A stretch of DNA of 64,000 nt from Corythucha ciliata (GCA_038030265.1 CM075941.1:5394001-5458000), one strand, 5' to 3'; shown: positions 50,701 to 63,960, counted from the first letter of the stretch. Translations and numbers: made by a program. The notes: a model not told the origin generated them from the letters alone.

Positions 50701-53700
50701 CTTGCCAGGTCATTTTGGATAGATTCGCGACTTCTCCAATTTCCTTTTCAAAATAATTAGCTGTCTATTGGGCCTCTCAAAGTGGCCACAAACGAACATT
50801 TAAACTTATTTTTAAAGTGTTTCGATTTGCGCCGTCCTTGGTTTATGAGTCCCATATAGACCATGCTGATCTGTGAAATGTCGGCGGTTTTGGTCAAAAC
50901 GCTTCCCCCAGGGTACGTCAGAGCCACTCAAAGTTGCCAAAAATGAGCGTTTCGCGTAGGCCGTTGGTTTCAGTCGGATTTCTCCGCTGCAGGTGGGCCA
51001 TCGAGAGCCACTTGAGTCGAGGCCTTTCCTTGGACGTTCAGGACTGTTGATGGCATGGCCTCTGTCAACGAAATGGGCCAAAATCGCCGGAATTACCATC
51101 AGGAAGAACCCTTTTAACGGCTCGTCTCATTCAAAATACCGAGAAACCGCCACGTCGTGTTCTTGGACGAGACGTTTTAGTTTTTGTTCTCGCTGCAGTG
51201 AACATTATAATTATCTGCTTTCGGGATTTGTTCAAATTCCATATTTGTTCGGGAATGGGCCCGAAATGCATGCATTAAAAAACACCATGGCTGTATAGTT
51301 CAAAAAAGTTTATGGTTTATAATTATCGTTCGTTAGAAATCTTCCGCACGACCACAAATATAGACTATCTCGACTAAAAAATCTTCGGCCCGCATGATCG
51401 CTTTTCTGATCTTATTCAATTGATCGTCAAATTATTTCATTCTCACGCTGTCCTAACACGCTCTGTCGCTTTTAATTATAGAAGTAACACAAAATGTTCG
51501 TGTCTGTCATTATTTAAAATCGCATTCCTTCCTCGTCCACGGTCCATTTTTCATTATTATGGCAAGCTTCAATAAACCGACGATCCTAAGCGGGCGGAGG
51601 GGGGTCGGCCGGTCATTTTATAAACCTGTCAAGTGGGATTTCGTTTGTTGAAACGAAATTCAACAGGTTCGTACAGATGATAGATTGTCAGCAATCATCA
51701 CAAAATCGTTCTATACACACACGTGATGTACATAATACACAAAGTGCGTGCGGTAGGATCCTGATAGTTGGAGGGGTCTATTTTCCGTAAAAGTTCGACA
51801 AATGTGCCACAACGGGGAAGAGCAACGAAATGATGTGGTTTGTCGGTGGACAAAAACAAAATTTACCTCGTTTCACCTAGCAAACCGCGATCCGCTCGCT
51901 GTATGCAATGGTTTTTCGCTTAAATTTTCTGGTTGTCTGAGTCCTTCTAACAAACATTGAATTTATTAAATCGGAGAGGCACAGACCTCTCACAAAAGCG
52001 TTTGTATAATAAACTTTGTTCACAAACGGGCGGGGGTCCTTTCATGAGTTCATGACCAGGGAGGAATGTTTATTAGAGCTTCAAACGGGTTGACGAGGAA
52101 TACGCAGAAAGGAAGAGGGTGAAGTCGAGGGTTTCATGTGTAACGATCTAACTTCATCATAATCACTCAGATCTCTCGACGAAGCCTCCCTTTTCTATAT
52201 AGCCCCGCAAACCCCACCACCACCGTGTCACGGGCTTTATAAATTAGCCCTTCAACTCTGTTCAACCTTAAATCTTTCCCTCCTCCCGCCCTCGATACCG
52301 TTCGTGTTCCTTCATTGCGTGGTAATTATTTGTACAGAGAAATCGACTTGGGAGAAAGACGCACGAGTTAAAACTTGGTAAAAGTTTTTCCGGGATTTAA
52401 CCTTTCTAGAAGGGTGCCCACTATAGAACTGAAAAAACTCGTGTATTTAATTTCAACCCTTTTACGGGCTAAAGAAGTCTGGATATCAGGAAAGCGTTGA
52501 GGTGTCAAGAAAGAAAGAAAAACAACGAATGAGGTGCCTTATAAGAGATCATGCACGGCGAGTAGGAAAGAATCGTGAACCTGTCCTGCAAGGCGCCATT
52601 GAAAGAAAGTGCGAAGATAGCTAAACAGTGGTCGATCGTGTTGAAACTGTTTCCTGATTAGAAATTAAGATACAAAAATTGAAACTAAGTAGCTGAGAGC
52701 GAGTATGCTATAAGTTCCTTTAGGGAGGGATAATATTGAAGAATTCAAATTAAACCGATAAATTTTGACCCATACAGCGCACACCCTAAAGTGCGTTTTC
52801 GCCCATTCTCCGAGTTCCGCAGCAATGTCGCTCTGGGCACCCCTTGTCTATTTTTTTTTTTAAACCTTCCCTCTTGTCTATACTACCCCTTCGAAGTCCC
52901 AATCAGCCCCAAGTTAACAACCCTCCTCCGCAGGGGTTTCCAGTGCAAACAATAATGGCTTCATTCTAGACAATTTACGAGACGAGGGTGTTTTTTAAAA
53001 AATCAATAGCGAGGGGTTTTCAAGTAGTTTGTGCGAAAAATTAAATTCACAGCAAGCACTTGACAATCGGTATTTATTACTCGCGTTGATTTCAAGAAGG
53101 GAAGGGGAATGAATGAGTCCCTTTTCGTCCTCCTCTTTTAGAGGTGAGGTCGTGACCTATTGACTTGTATTCCGAATTTGATATTAATGCATTCAGGCAG
53201 AAGGAAACTACGCTCCAACCCACTTATGTAGGTTCCGCAGATCCGACGCGTGAAATAAAGACCGCGTAGGAAAAAAAAGAAGAACATCCAAGGCTCATAG
53301 TTTTTCGGAAGGCTATGCGAAGAGGTGTAGGGGAGGGGTTGAAGTGTGGGAGCCCTTTTCTTCTTCTGTTTCGTACTACGGATAGGCCTATTTTTTTAGT
53401 ACGAACAATTTTGACTCATCGACTACCAGCGTTATCCATACTCAATCCGTATGGATCATCGAGCCCTCGAGCAGGGCCGTCCCCGCCTTCCTTACACTTT
53501 CCCCCGATAGTACTTTGGGGGGACAGAGATCGAGATGATTCCTGTTCGGCAACCTGAACGTTATTGCACAGCAGGGGCATAACCATCTCTTGCTCTTAGG
53601 AAAGGGCAACATCTCTGAGAAAATTGCATTATGTCAGAGACTAAAGAGTCTGGCATTTCCCCCACCCCCAGACCCCCACCCTGCCAGCCGACCACCACAG

Positions 53701-53749
53701 CAAGACTTCAGTGTTCGGTACATGCCTAATGTCTGCCGGGCGCAGAGGA
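47721..53749. other. About 6 kb unique sequence, no gene recognised
   Basis: AT-rich with homopolymer runs (C10 near 48,657, C9 near 49,182). A protein-like minus-strand frame at 50,812-51,099 (ILAHFVDRGHAINSPERP, then LDSSGSRWPTCSGEI) is not recognised and may come from an unknown element. A small hairpin CTCTGAACGTGAA / TTCACGCTCAGAG lies at about 47,795-47,838. Confidence 0.4.
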
Positions 53750-55390
53750 GGCTAAACCACCGAACTCGTGAATTTAGGATTTTTGCAGAGCCAAAATGTA
53801 GTTGGTTTTTTTTTTTTAGCCAAATCTGTGAAACGGATCATTTAAATTTTGCAACCCCGCGAAATTGGATTTTAGCAACCCAAAATCTAACGAAGTGGCG
53901 TTTTAATAGAGCAAGGCCCGCGAAAATGAACCCCGCGTTTGGTTTTTGGACAACGAAGACTCACGATTAAAAAAAAAAAAATAGTGGAGGCTGCTTAAGG
54001 GAGTAGCCATTCCTTGATCTAAGCGTGGGCAGCTTCACTGGCAATTTTCAGATGCATCATTGCCTTTTTGCAGGCTTATAATCCGGGATCCGGAGCTGGA
54101 AATCGTCAATTCACGGTCACCGGTAACTGAATTTACACAGAAACGGACACTATCCGTCAAAAACTATATCTGCTGGAACGCTCTTGTTTGTAGCCTCCTA
54201 TTCCGGGTTTTCTGTCCAGAAATTAACAATTTTTTCCCCCAGAAAGTGAAACTTTTGGAGCTCAAGTTTATTTTGGTCTTCAGAGACAGTAAACTGCGGT
54301 AATTTAACCCCTCAAACTGGACCCTTTCATTCTCGAGACGAATATAGTTAACCGTCAGGAACTCGCACAGGTCTGTAAACTGCCAAGTTACAGTTTTAAC
54401 AAGCGCGCATCAGACAGCTCTTATTCCTCTTGGTCTCAGGAAAGGGACAGAGACTGAAGAAGCTGGCACCTCCCCATCCACCTTAAGTTTGTCTGGCCCA
54501 GGGGGCTAAATAGGTTTAAAATTCACCCCCAACCGAACCCATGTTACAAAAAAGTTGGATTTATAATGAGAAAAACCCATGAAATTAACACTTTGAAAAA
54601 GCAAAAGCTCGCGAAAATGGAATGAGTGAGAAAAATCCGTGAAGCAGATCAACTAACTCAATTTCAATGAGCCAGCCCCCTCAAAATTGGGGCACGAGGA
54701 AGCCAAAACCAATAAAATTGGAGATTTTTAGTGAGAAAGTACCCGCGAGTTAAAACGGTCCCTGGAAACCCGGGATATTGCCGTATTTAAGAGAACCAGA
54801 ATCACGGAAATGGTTTATAAGACTGCAAGACGCACGTAATTTACAAGCAATCCAAAACCCAGAAAATTGGGTTTTTGTGAGCTCGCAAAAATGATCCCGG
54901 AAAATTGGCGTCGTAGTTAGCGTTTAGTGCGCAAAATCCGCGAAATTTGTATTTGAATAAGTCAACACCACGAAACTGGATTTCCAGCCTCGAATAAATC
55001 CGCGATTTTAGTTGTTGTGTGACCCCGCAAATGTGGTTTTTCAGTGAGTCAAACCTACGAAAATGATTGTTTAGGGCCAAAAATAAGCGAAATAGGACTC
55101 TGAATTAAGCCGCCCCGCGAAATCTGAGGAATTTTGTTCTTCAATGAGCCAGTTCCAGGAAAATGATTTCTTCAAGACAAGAATCGGGCAAATTAGTGTT
55201 TTAGAGAGCGAAATAATTTAAATTGGGGGTTTATGGAGCCATATGAGCTGAAATTGGGTTTTAGTGCGCAAAATCTGCAAAAATGGTCACTGAATTTGGG
55301 TATCGCGCGTTTGTTGACATCAGCAACGCGATTTTTAGACGCGTAAAAAGTTGTTTTTGTTGAGTTGGACTCTGGGAAAACTTGGTGTCT
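53750..55390 (+). repeat. Satellite-like degenerate repeats, family B
   Basis: 53,760-53,970 and 54,500-55,380 carry many units such as CCCGCGAAATTGGATTTT, AAATCCGCGAAATTTG and CCCGCAAATGTGGTTTTT at about 35-45 bp. 54,000-54,500 between them looks unique. Confidence 0.6.
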
Positions 55391-55393
55391 TTT

Positions 55394-55634
55394 GGGCCGT
55401 ATTCGGAGCCTTAACGAGATCTTAACTTGAGTTGTTTAAAAATCATTCGGTCAACGGTCAATTAAGCCGCGACTTCACTGAGCGCCCTTCGTTCGCGAAC
55501 AGGGTTTGCAAACATGATGCGCGTGCATTCGCGAATAATGCACGTTCAGTGGACACAGGGTTTTGGAACGTGTCATCTTTTTCGAAGCACTTTCAGGGGG
55601 TCTTGAATTTAAGGACGGTTTCTGAATACGGCCC
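55394..55634. mobile_element. MITE-like element, 241 bp, TIR GGGCCGTATTC
   Basis: Begins GGGCCGTATTCGGA and ends TCTGAATACGGCCC, 13 of 14 inverted match; flanks TTT and TTA hint at a 3-bp TWA-type duplication. G-rich termini plus TWA suggest PIF/Harbinger, but that is inference. Internal palindromes (CACTGAGCG.../...CGTTCAGTG, ATTCGCGAAT). No ORF for a transposase. Confidence 0.65.
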
Positions 55635-55639
55635 TTAGT

Positions 55640-55860
55640 GATCGAAGTATGAGAAATTGCGGTTTCGAAGTGAGGTAGAGATGCGAAATTGGGGTTTACT
55701 GTGGGAAACCACGAAAGTGGTTTTCAAATTAGGCCACCCCGCGAAATTAGGAGTTAGTTTAGCACAAAAAAGCCGCAAAATTGGTATTTTACACTTTTAG
55801 TGAGCAAAATCCGAGAAATTGTTTCATTTTAGTTGGCCCTTCGAAAATTTTTGACGAAAC
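55640..55860 (+). repeat. Family B satellite-like patch
   Basis: CCCCGCGAAATTAGGAG and AGCCGCAAAATTGGTATTT units resume directly after the MITE-like element, which therefore split the array. Confidence 0.55.
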
Positions 55861-55964
55861 TTAAGACGTGACAACGCTTTTAACTTTTTGATGGGGTCTG
55901 CGGGAGTGGGCACTTTTGACTTTAGGGGAGGACAACTGCCCACCCCTGCCCCCTCTGGCTAGGC

Positions 55965-56270
55965 CCATGAGGCTGAAGGCAAATGCCCCAGGCAGACGCT
56001 AATATTCGTATTTAGCTTCAAAATACCTATCAAATAGGAAATGGGACAAGTTTCATAACTGTGTTCTCAGGTTAAATTCATAACCCAAATTAATGACTTT
56101 AATTATAGCTAATGCGCTATAAAATTACGGCAGACTCCTATAGTCGAATATTGTGGGTGGGGGTGGGGGTTCAAAAACAGCACAACAATTTTCAAGACTA
56201 TAATGTACATTTCCGGCTGAATGAGACTGTCGCCAGCTCTCGAACTATCAAGCACATGCAAGACAAATCA
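55965..56270 (+). repeat. Dispersed repeat module, copy 1
   Basis: Carries GGCAAATGCCCCAGGCAGAC, ATATTCGTATTTAGCT, CAAGTTTCATAACTGTGTTC and, after about 150 bp, TTTCCGGCTGAATGAGACTG with GTCGCCAGCTCTCG. The same landmarks recur at 62.3-63.0 kb. Confidence 0.6.
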
Positions 56271-56379
56271 TATCTATAGTGATTCTTTTGACGAGCTATA
56301 AAGCTGAACTCTTTAAACTCAATTTTGAAAAGAACCAAACATGACAAAGGGGCTTCTAATGAGTCCATCCCTCGACATT

Positions 56380-56520
56380 GGTCTCTGAATAAGCCCCCCA
56401 CCCACCCACCCACCCGAAATTTTGGGTTTTGAGGAAACCCAACACGCGAAAATGATTTTTGGTGGGTGAAACCCGCTGAGTTGTTTTTATAAGAGCTAGC
56501 CAACCCCACGTTTGGTGTTT
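56380..56520 (+). repeat. Family B patch with (CCCA)n
   Basis: A short (CCCACCCA)n tract followed by CCCGAAATTTTGGG and CACGCGAAAATGATTTTTGG units. Confidence 0.5.
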
Positions 56521-56963
56521 ACTGTGAGTTGAGGGGTTTCTGATAATGCCCTTTCCGAGAAAGAAAGGTTTTCATCCCTACGTATATATTGCGGAGCAGT
56601 TTAAGCAACGCTGCCACATAAATACTGCTGGTGCGGAAAGAAGAAAAGAAACAGAAGGTTTGCGATCGATCGTATAACGAAACCAGACTCGTGGTACTCT
56701 GCGGAAGGACGCTTAAGATTGCACTAGGGTGGGAGAAAACGGTTGTCTGACAAGCACAACTATATCAAATTTAATAAATTTCAGATAAGAAAAGGGTTAA
56801 ACACTGGAATAAAGAGATGAAGAGTCCCTCACTAGTTTTGTTTTCCTAGGACAGCAGGGGGATTGAGTTCAGAAAAGTAAAATTACTTCGGCAAATATAC
56901 CGTGACATGAAGCTGTGCCCAAAAGAAATTATGAAAAAATGAAGACTTTCATCTGAACCAACA

Positions 56964-56966
<3 letters not shown>

Positions 56967-56995
<29 letters not shown>
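56967..56995 (+). repeat. (CT)n microsatellite
   Basis: About 14 uninterrupted CT dinucleotides. Confidence 0.95.
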
Positions 56996-56997
<2 letters not shown>

Positions 56998-56999
56998 TA

Positions 57000-59900
57000 T
57001 TAAAGCAGGATGTTTATCAATGTGCCCTAAGTGGCATTGCTGCGGCATAATAAAAGGAAACACGGACCGTGGATTGAGTGCTGTTTTGAAAAGATATGTT
57101 AGAGGAAACTCGTGGATGGAAAGCAAAAGGTCTACCCCACCGCCTATTCCGCCTTGTATCCAAACCTTTATTTTGAGATTACTGCAAGATATCTCGTCTT
57201 GCCGTTGAGCACGCAATATATTTATTCCGAATGGCAAAGTGGGTGGAGCTAAGAAAGTATAACGCTTTATTGCTCTGTACACGATTCCCTGCTCAACGCA
57301 CCCCTCCAACGTGTTTTAAGGCCCTTTCCGTATTTTTCTTACATGAGTGTGTGTGTGACGGATTGAGGTTTGAACAAAACACTGCATGAATTTCAAAAAA
57401 GGTAGCGGATCGACCGCCTTTTTCAACGATTCCAGTGTGTTTACATTTAGAGTTTACCTTTCGGCAAATCGCCTTAATCCCTACAATCGCTTATATGGAG
57501 TGTTTTGTTGATTTTAAGCGCTTTGTGATTTGAATGCGCTTTCAAAAAGCTTTATCTCTGCACATTTTCAAGAAGGTTGAACACTTTACTGGGTGGGAGT
57601 GGGGGGGGGGGGTTGCAGCAAGCACTGTTCCGCAGGCTTAAATAATGCCCAACTCTCTCTACTTACTCAATACTCACTCTCTGCATTTTAACTGCGAATT
57701 ATTTGCATTTTTCATTTGTTCGCCCTTTTCCCCGATAGTAAAATTACATTTTTTTTTACTTTCACCTGTCCCCCCGCGCTCGATAAGGGCGGAGCGAGGA
57801 TGACAAAATGGTTATTTTTATACGGAGGTCCCAGCCGTAGATTTCGTGGATGTCTGTCATTTTTGTCAGTGACTCATACATGTAATTGTAGAACAATTTT
57901 TTTTTTTTTGAATTTCCTTTTTCGTCGTATTAACTGTGTGGAAGCCCTTTTTTCAAGTCAATAATTTCACTATACCTTCCTTTCTCCCCCGTTCTAATAA
58001 AATAGCCATAATCTCCCCTCTAGTCTTATAGAACGAGCCCCTTCTTTTATAAAGTAACAGGATGAACCAACGAATTCACTAAAGCTTCTTGTCAAAAAGC
58101 TCGTCTTTCCTTCTGTAAATCGACCCAACGCGAGGCTTCTTTCCTTAATATTTCTGCCTTCTCTTTTGTATACGTTCCAAATAATTATTTTCTTTCAAAT
58201 CTCGCGTCTCGCCCTTCTCACGATGCCTTTCTTGAGGATTTTTGGATCGATTAATAAAATGACAGTTCAGAAAAGTCGCTATAACCCAGGAAACCAAAAG
58301 AGACTGGGGGGGGGGGCAGAAAAAAGAAGAACATGACATCGTATGGGTCGCAGGTCGCTCAGAAATACTGAATAATACCGGACAAATAGTAACAACCTTT
58401 GAAAATCTTGAAGAGGCTACACCAGGTCGGCGAACTCGTCAGAGGTCAACTTTCGATCCTCACCGGATTACGCGATTTTAACGGTTTTCGAGTGAGTGAT
58501 GGTTACACACGGAAACAACGGTGAATATGGAATGATAGTGCACGCGAGTGCTATCAACGGGTATATTTATGACGAACCTTTCAAACTCTGTACACGCCTG
58601 GTCGAAGTTTTGCCTCTCTTATACTCCAAGTTAATATTAGCGTCATGCGTTAAACAAAAAAATAGTAAGGCTTCGCGTGCTCTTTTTTCTGTCCCCTAAT
58701 TTCGATAAACCAGAAAACATCATAATTATAGCCGAGGAAAAAGCCTTCATCCGGCGGTCTTTGAATGGTTGATAAATTCTTTCATTTTCACCGGTTCTTC
58801 CACACGTCAAAAACCTGAATACTTCAGTAGCAATCACGTTAACGGGGTCTCCCTTGAAGAAGTGACGATTATTAGCCAGATTAGGTCGGGAAGCTGTATA
58901 ATAAAGTTCGCGTACTAGTCGAAATGTGAGGATGAAGTTTTAAAGGTTTAATGGCTTTTGACGTGGAGCGAACGGGAGAGTGGTTTGAAACTTGCAAAAG
59001 GTATATAAACTTTTGAAGATGAGACCTATTGGGTTGGGTGGAGGGTGAGGGAGTGATGAAGGGTGCGGGGCGTGGAGTTTATCCGGTCTCTGCTGCTGCA
59101 ACAACTAGTTCGCTTCCTTGAGGCGTTTTAGCATCTTGTAATCGCGCTAACGGGATTCTTCTTTTTCGTCGTTTTTTTTGTTTTTGTTTTATAAGAGGAG
59201 GCTCCCCACCAAAAGCTATTTTTAAAGCGCAGTCCAAAAACAAGAGGAATACTCTCCCTTTACTGGAAAAACTAAAAAGACCCGAATGGAGCAACTTCCA
59301 TTATCTTTCACCACCCCCCCTCCCCCATTTACAACAACCACTCTCACTTTACAACCACTCTGTCGAGTGTTATGGTTTTACAGGAGGCGTTTCACGTCAT
59401 GTAATAAAAAGAAAAGGACAACTAAATTAATAAACAGTTGAGGGGAGGCTTTTTTTCGGGGATTGGTTGAAGGGGTGGAGAGATTGGACGACAATTTCGT
59501 GATTCCCCTTACTTTTTGTTTAGTGCTCCATCACCGTAAAAAAGGATCTTGGAGTCCTCAAGAAAGACAATCCACGGTAAAACGGTGTTTTAAGCTTAAT
59601 GAGGGAAATTTGTAGAGGAAATAGGGGGGGGGGGATTCGTTGAAACTGAAATAATTAATCTTCACAGTAAATCCCAGCGAAGCTTAAAACATTCCTCTAA
59701 TCTTTATCGGACAATTGCGACACGGTGAGTCAAAGTAAAAGTTTGTTTTACCTTAAACGACCAAATCATGGAGTAGTTTTAGCTCACCTGAAACAAACAA
59801 GAAACAAAGGTTAGAACAAGGCATTTTTTTTTTAAATGTTGCTTCAAAGGATTGAAAAAGATATTCCATAGCACAAAACTATAGAAAGAAGCGCCTTTTG

Positions 59901-61180
59901 TGCCCCTCCACAACTCAAAAAGATGATTCAGTTTTGTCAATTGACTTGAACTTCCCTTTTCTTCCAAGAGCGACGACGCGTTATGAAGTTGACAAGAGAG
60001 AGATACGACGGGATATGAAGAAGAGGAGAAGGATGGGCAAAGAGGGTATAATTCAATTCACGATGTTTGATGATATCATCTAAAATCTACCCCCATGCCA
60101 CACAACCCACCCCACCAATCACACTCTCTTACATCCCCCCTCCGCCCCGGCAAGTCTTTGATGTTTCGCTATATTTCCACTTCCGGATCCGAAGGGAATA
60201 TTAAGTTTCGACCGCGGAATATAACTTCTCCCTTTCGCTGCTTTTAAATGTCATCCATCCCTTTAAATTCGATTGAAACCGACACTTTTCCCACCCTTAC
60301 TTACGAAACTCTGGTGTGCCACTCTCGAACGCTCCCGAACTTTGTTTTTTTTTTGTTTTTTTTTTTTTAATATTTTTTATTGACAATAGAAACTATCACA
60401 GCGGAAATGAATAACGAGTTGAACGACCTAAAACTCTGCATGAACTTTTTGAATCGATTTTAACGTACAATAATATAATAGAAGTGGTGGGAGAGGTTTA
60501 AGGGGCACGTGTTTGGACTCTCACAATCAGGGGGGAAAACCCGCACTTTTCCGACACCCCTTTCCCGTCACTTATTCGACATCATTCATGAAATGTGTCA
60601 GGTATCAAATCAATTTTTCAATCTAGAAAATTTTAAGACTCTTTTCAACGGAAATTGGAACGCACAAAACAACGTTTCCTTCTTTCGCTGGTGTAAATGG
60701 CGGTGGTGGAGGGGGGTGAATACCCGAGAGATGATGATTCAGCAGCGTATTTTGTTAACCCACCCTCCCCCCCCAAGGCTTCCTCAAACGCGCATGTTCA
60801 TGAGAGGGGATGGAGTGTACTCATGGTTGGTTTAATCTATTCTGGCGCAAATGACTAAATAATTATCCCAAAGCTAAATGTATTTTTGAACAGGAAAAAA
60901 AGTTCTACATAGAGTGAGAGAAAAAAATAGTTTCAGGGCCGTGAACATCGAGTACAAATGGGCAGCAATGACCGCACGAGCCACGAAGTTTTTTGTGAAA
61001 TTAAAACAATTCTTTTTAGTAGACGGACATAATTCCAAGAGAGAGATTCATGACTGAAGAGGTCTTGAATGCTGAGGATTCGGAGAAGGGTGAGCTCAGT
61101 TCTGATTTTGTTAGTAGAGACGTTTTCTAACAATAGTGTTCGGCTCCCTACTTATTGTTGTATGAGCCGTATTACACAAA
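57000..61180. other. Unique AT-rich sequence, no gene recognised
   Basis: Contains G runs (57,601; 58,306; 59,624) and short open frames. The minus-strand frame at 60,933-61,133 (NVSTNKIRTELTLLRILSIQ) is protein-like but unidentified. Confidence 0.4.
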
Positions 61181-61330
61181 ATTGCTTTTTAAACGGTTTA
61201 AACGCGGAACATTGCTTTTTAAGCTGAACCAGCGCCTGCAAATTTTGTTTTTTTTCAGGGGTTTAAACACAAAAACAACCTTCAAAATGGGCCAGCAGCG
61301 CGAAATTAGTTTTTAAAAAGCTAAAATGCA
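61180..61330 (+). repeat. Family B satellite-like patch
   Basis: Units such as AACGCGGAACATTGCTTTTTAA and CAGCGCGAAATTAGTTTTTAA. Confidence 0.5.
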
Positions 61331-62154
61331 GCGCTTTTATAGGGCAGCTTTCCTTTCCATCAGTCTCAGTCAAATAGCAGCAGAATGAGTTACAAAATTA
61401 TCTATAATCCCACTAAATTTCATTTTTGGAACGAGCCAAGCTTCGGGCCGGGCCGGGCTGAGGTTCGAAAAAAGCCCGAACATGCGCAATACAACAACAA
61501 ATATATACTTTTATTTCTTCGAAGTACCCATCTTTCATCGCATCTGGAGCTCATAGATCTTTATGAACAAAGGGGGGGGGTCGGGGTCGGATTTGGGACC
61601 TCTTTGGGGGTGGGGGTAATTGTAACTCCTCCCCCCCTCACTCTGTACACCCACCACCACCATCACCCCTTTGTTTACAGCGATTTGACCAGCTATCAGG
61701 GAGGGTAATACTGCCGTTACCCCCCACCCCCTTAGATCCGACAATGGGAAGGGGGGTCCACTAATTGTGATTCAATGTAGAAAATAGAATTGCGCGTATT
61801 GTGATCAGAGCGAAAAGTATCACCTACTCAGGCAATCCGTATCCGGTGACGGAGCGAAATTATAATTGCTTGCAGCCGTTACTATTTAATACGTCATAAA
61901 TCTTATATACTTATCATAATACTAAAAGTTACATCAATAAAATTATTAAAAAATTAAAGTGTATTGTGCAACCTAAATAATTGAAAACCTCACTCCTCGT
62001 CAGTAATCTTCCGAAGAGGGGAGGGGGTATTTAAACCTCTCACCATCACCAAACCCCCACTACCAACCTTCATCACGATCCCTACTTTTGGAACAATTTA
62101 ACTGTTCAATGGGGGAGGGGGGGCACATGTATTCATTCAAGTTGGAAAAGTCGG

Positions 62155-62255
62155 GCTAATCGGGCCCAGCCCGATGTTTGGGCCCGGCCGGCCCGGCCCG
62201 ACTCGAAGCCCGGCCCGACTCGAAGCCCTGCCCGGCCCGATTCCATCCCTAATTT
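62155..62255 (-). repeat. GC-rich short tandem repeat
   Basis: CCCGGCCCGACTCGAAGC is repeated (about 17-bp unit) with GGGCCCGGCCGGCCCGGCCC next to it. A related GCTTCGGGCCGGGCCGGGCT lies at 61,440 in the opposite orientation. Confidence 0.75.
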
Positions 62256-62279
62256 GGAACATGAATAAACCGGATGAAC

Positions 62280-63030
62280 TTGACCATTTGATGGGTATTA
62301 TGGAGCTGAATTCGAATATAAGCGTCGATCGGCGACTGCCGGGGCCGTTTGCCCTCGGCATCAGATCAAGTTTTCGAAAGGCACATGGCCGGCAGACGGT
62401 AACATTCGTATTCAGTCTCAAAAAGCCTACTGAATGAGCCGTGTTATAAGAATAATGTTCTTTCGTATAATTTTCATGTTCGAAATTTAGTGAATTTAAC
62501 TGACCACCGAGAGCAAATGCCCCATACAGACGCCGATATACGCTCATATTCGTATTTAGCTCCATAAAACCTGTCAAATGAGACCTATTATATGACTAAG
62601 GACCGTATTTGCTTAAGCGACTTCAAATCGGTCGTTTTAACGAGTGAATCGTCTGTTATGAGTAGAAATAAGCGAATACTCATGCAGAGTGATTACTATG
62701 AATGGTGGCTTAAGTTGTTCCGGTTAATTTACGTAAGAAATTCGGAAAGTTTGATTTGCCACTGAGGGCAGACGCCGCACTGCGGCAGACGCTCATATTC
62801 GTATTCGGTTCCATGAAACTCGCCGAATGAGACCATTGGGACATGACTGAGTACATTCGCAGTTAATTAATGTCCCAAATTTGAAGAATTTGACTGGCCG
62901 CCGAGGGCAAATGCCCCAGACAGACGCTCATATTCGTATTAAGCTCCACAAAGCCTGTCACATGAGACAAGTTTCAGGACTATGTTCTTCCGGTTGAATG
63001 GGACTGTCGCCAGCTCTCGGTCAAATAGGA
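62280..63030 (+). repeat. Dispersed repeat module, clustered copies
   Basis: Four partial copies near 62,390, 62,505, 62,765 and 62,892 share GGCAAATGCCCCA(T/G)ACAGAC, CGCTCATATTCGTATT and (T/C)GTCAAATGAGAC landmarks; one segment (62,345-62,360) is inverted. The last copy runs into GGTTGAATGGGACTGTCGCC as in copy 1 at 56 kb. Confidence 0.65.
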
Positions 63031-63049
63031 CATACCTTATAAAATTTGT

Positions 63050-63960
63050 ACGTGAAAGCAGGTGGAGCCGCGAAATTCGACTTAAGAGAGAAGGCCAGCC
63101 CCACAAAATTTGTTTTTCACCAGGAAGCAAACCCTATCGAAATTGTTTTCGAGGGAGCAAAATGCTCGAAATTTTATTTTTCATGAGCCCGGAATCACCG
63201 AATGGCCCAAACTCGCCAAATTGATTTACTGAGAGGTCAAATCCGACGATATTGGGGTTTTAATGGGCGAACCCTGCGAAATTTCGTTTTTAAACAGCCG
63301 GACCCCTGAATTTTTTGGCGAAATTATGCCAAATCCACGAAATTGCATTTTAATGAGTCTTGAATGCGCCAAACTGGTTTTTGAGTAGTTCAAACTCGCA
63401 AAATTGTTAAGAAGGGGGAGGGGTCCAATCTTATGAAATTGTTTGTTAAATAACAGCGCTTTTTTTGGCATTGCGAGTCATGAATTTGCTCTTTTTGGGT
63501 GATTTATTTTGAATGTGCGATATTTTGGTTTGTAAAAAGAGCCAGAGCCGTTAAATTTATCTTTAAAATGAGCCAGTACGCTGAAAGTTTCACCTTTGGG
63601 GGGAATGAAATGTGTGAAATTGACTTGTTCCAAGGGAGCCAGCCCTAGGAAATTGGTTTCTGACGCACCAAATCCACAAAATTTGGTCAGTGCCAAATCG
63701 GCAAACTGCCTCTTTTTTTTAAAGACACCTGCAAACGAGAAATTTGGTTATTTAATTAGCCAAAACCGCGAAATTGGATTCTGTGACTTGACGTCCGGCA
63801 GATTTGACACCCGTGATATTTGGAAATCGGAAGTGTCCTACCCGGTGCAGTTGTTTTTTGTTTAGGGACTTAGTAGTAGTGACATTTTGGGTTTTGAGTG
63901 AGGAAAACCTTTTGAAATTCTTTCTGCGAGCAATACTTTACTTTGAAATTTCATCTGTTT
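63050..63960 (+). repeat. Satellite-like degenerate repeats, family B
   Basis: Many units such as AGCCGCGAAATTCGACTT, AACCCTGCGAAATTTCGTTTTT and AAAACCGCGAAATTGGATT up to a G9 run near the end of the window. Confidence 0.6.

Noticed and set aside
56929..57309. 126-codon minus frame ending in Arg/Glu repeat
   Set aside because: The RERERERE stretch is the translated (CT)n microsatellite.
62137..62577. 146-codon minus-strand frame rich in Gly/Pro/Arg
   Set aside because: It crosses the GC-rich tandem and repeat modules; composition explains it.
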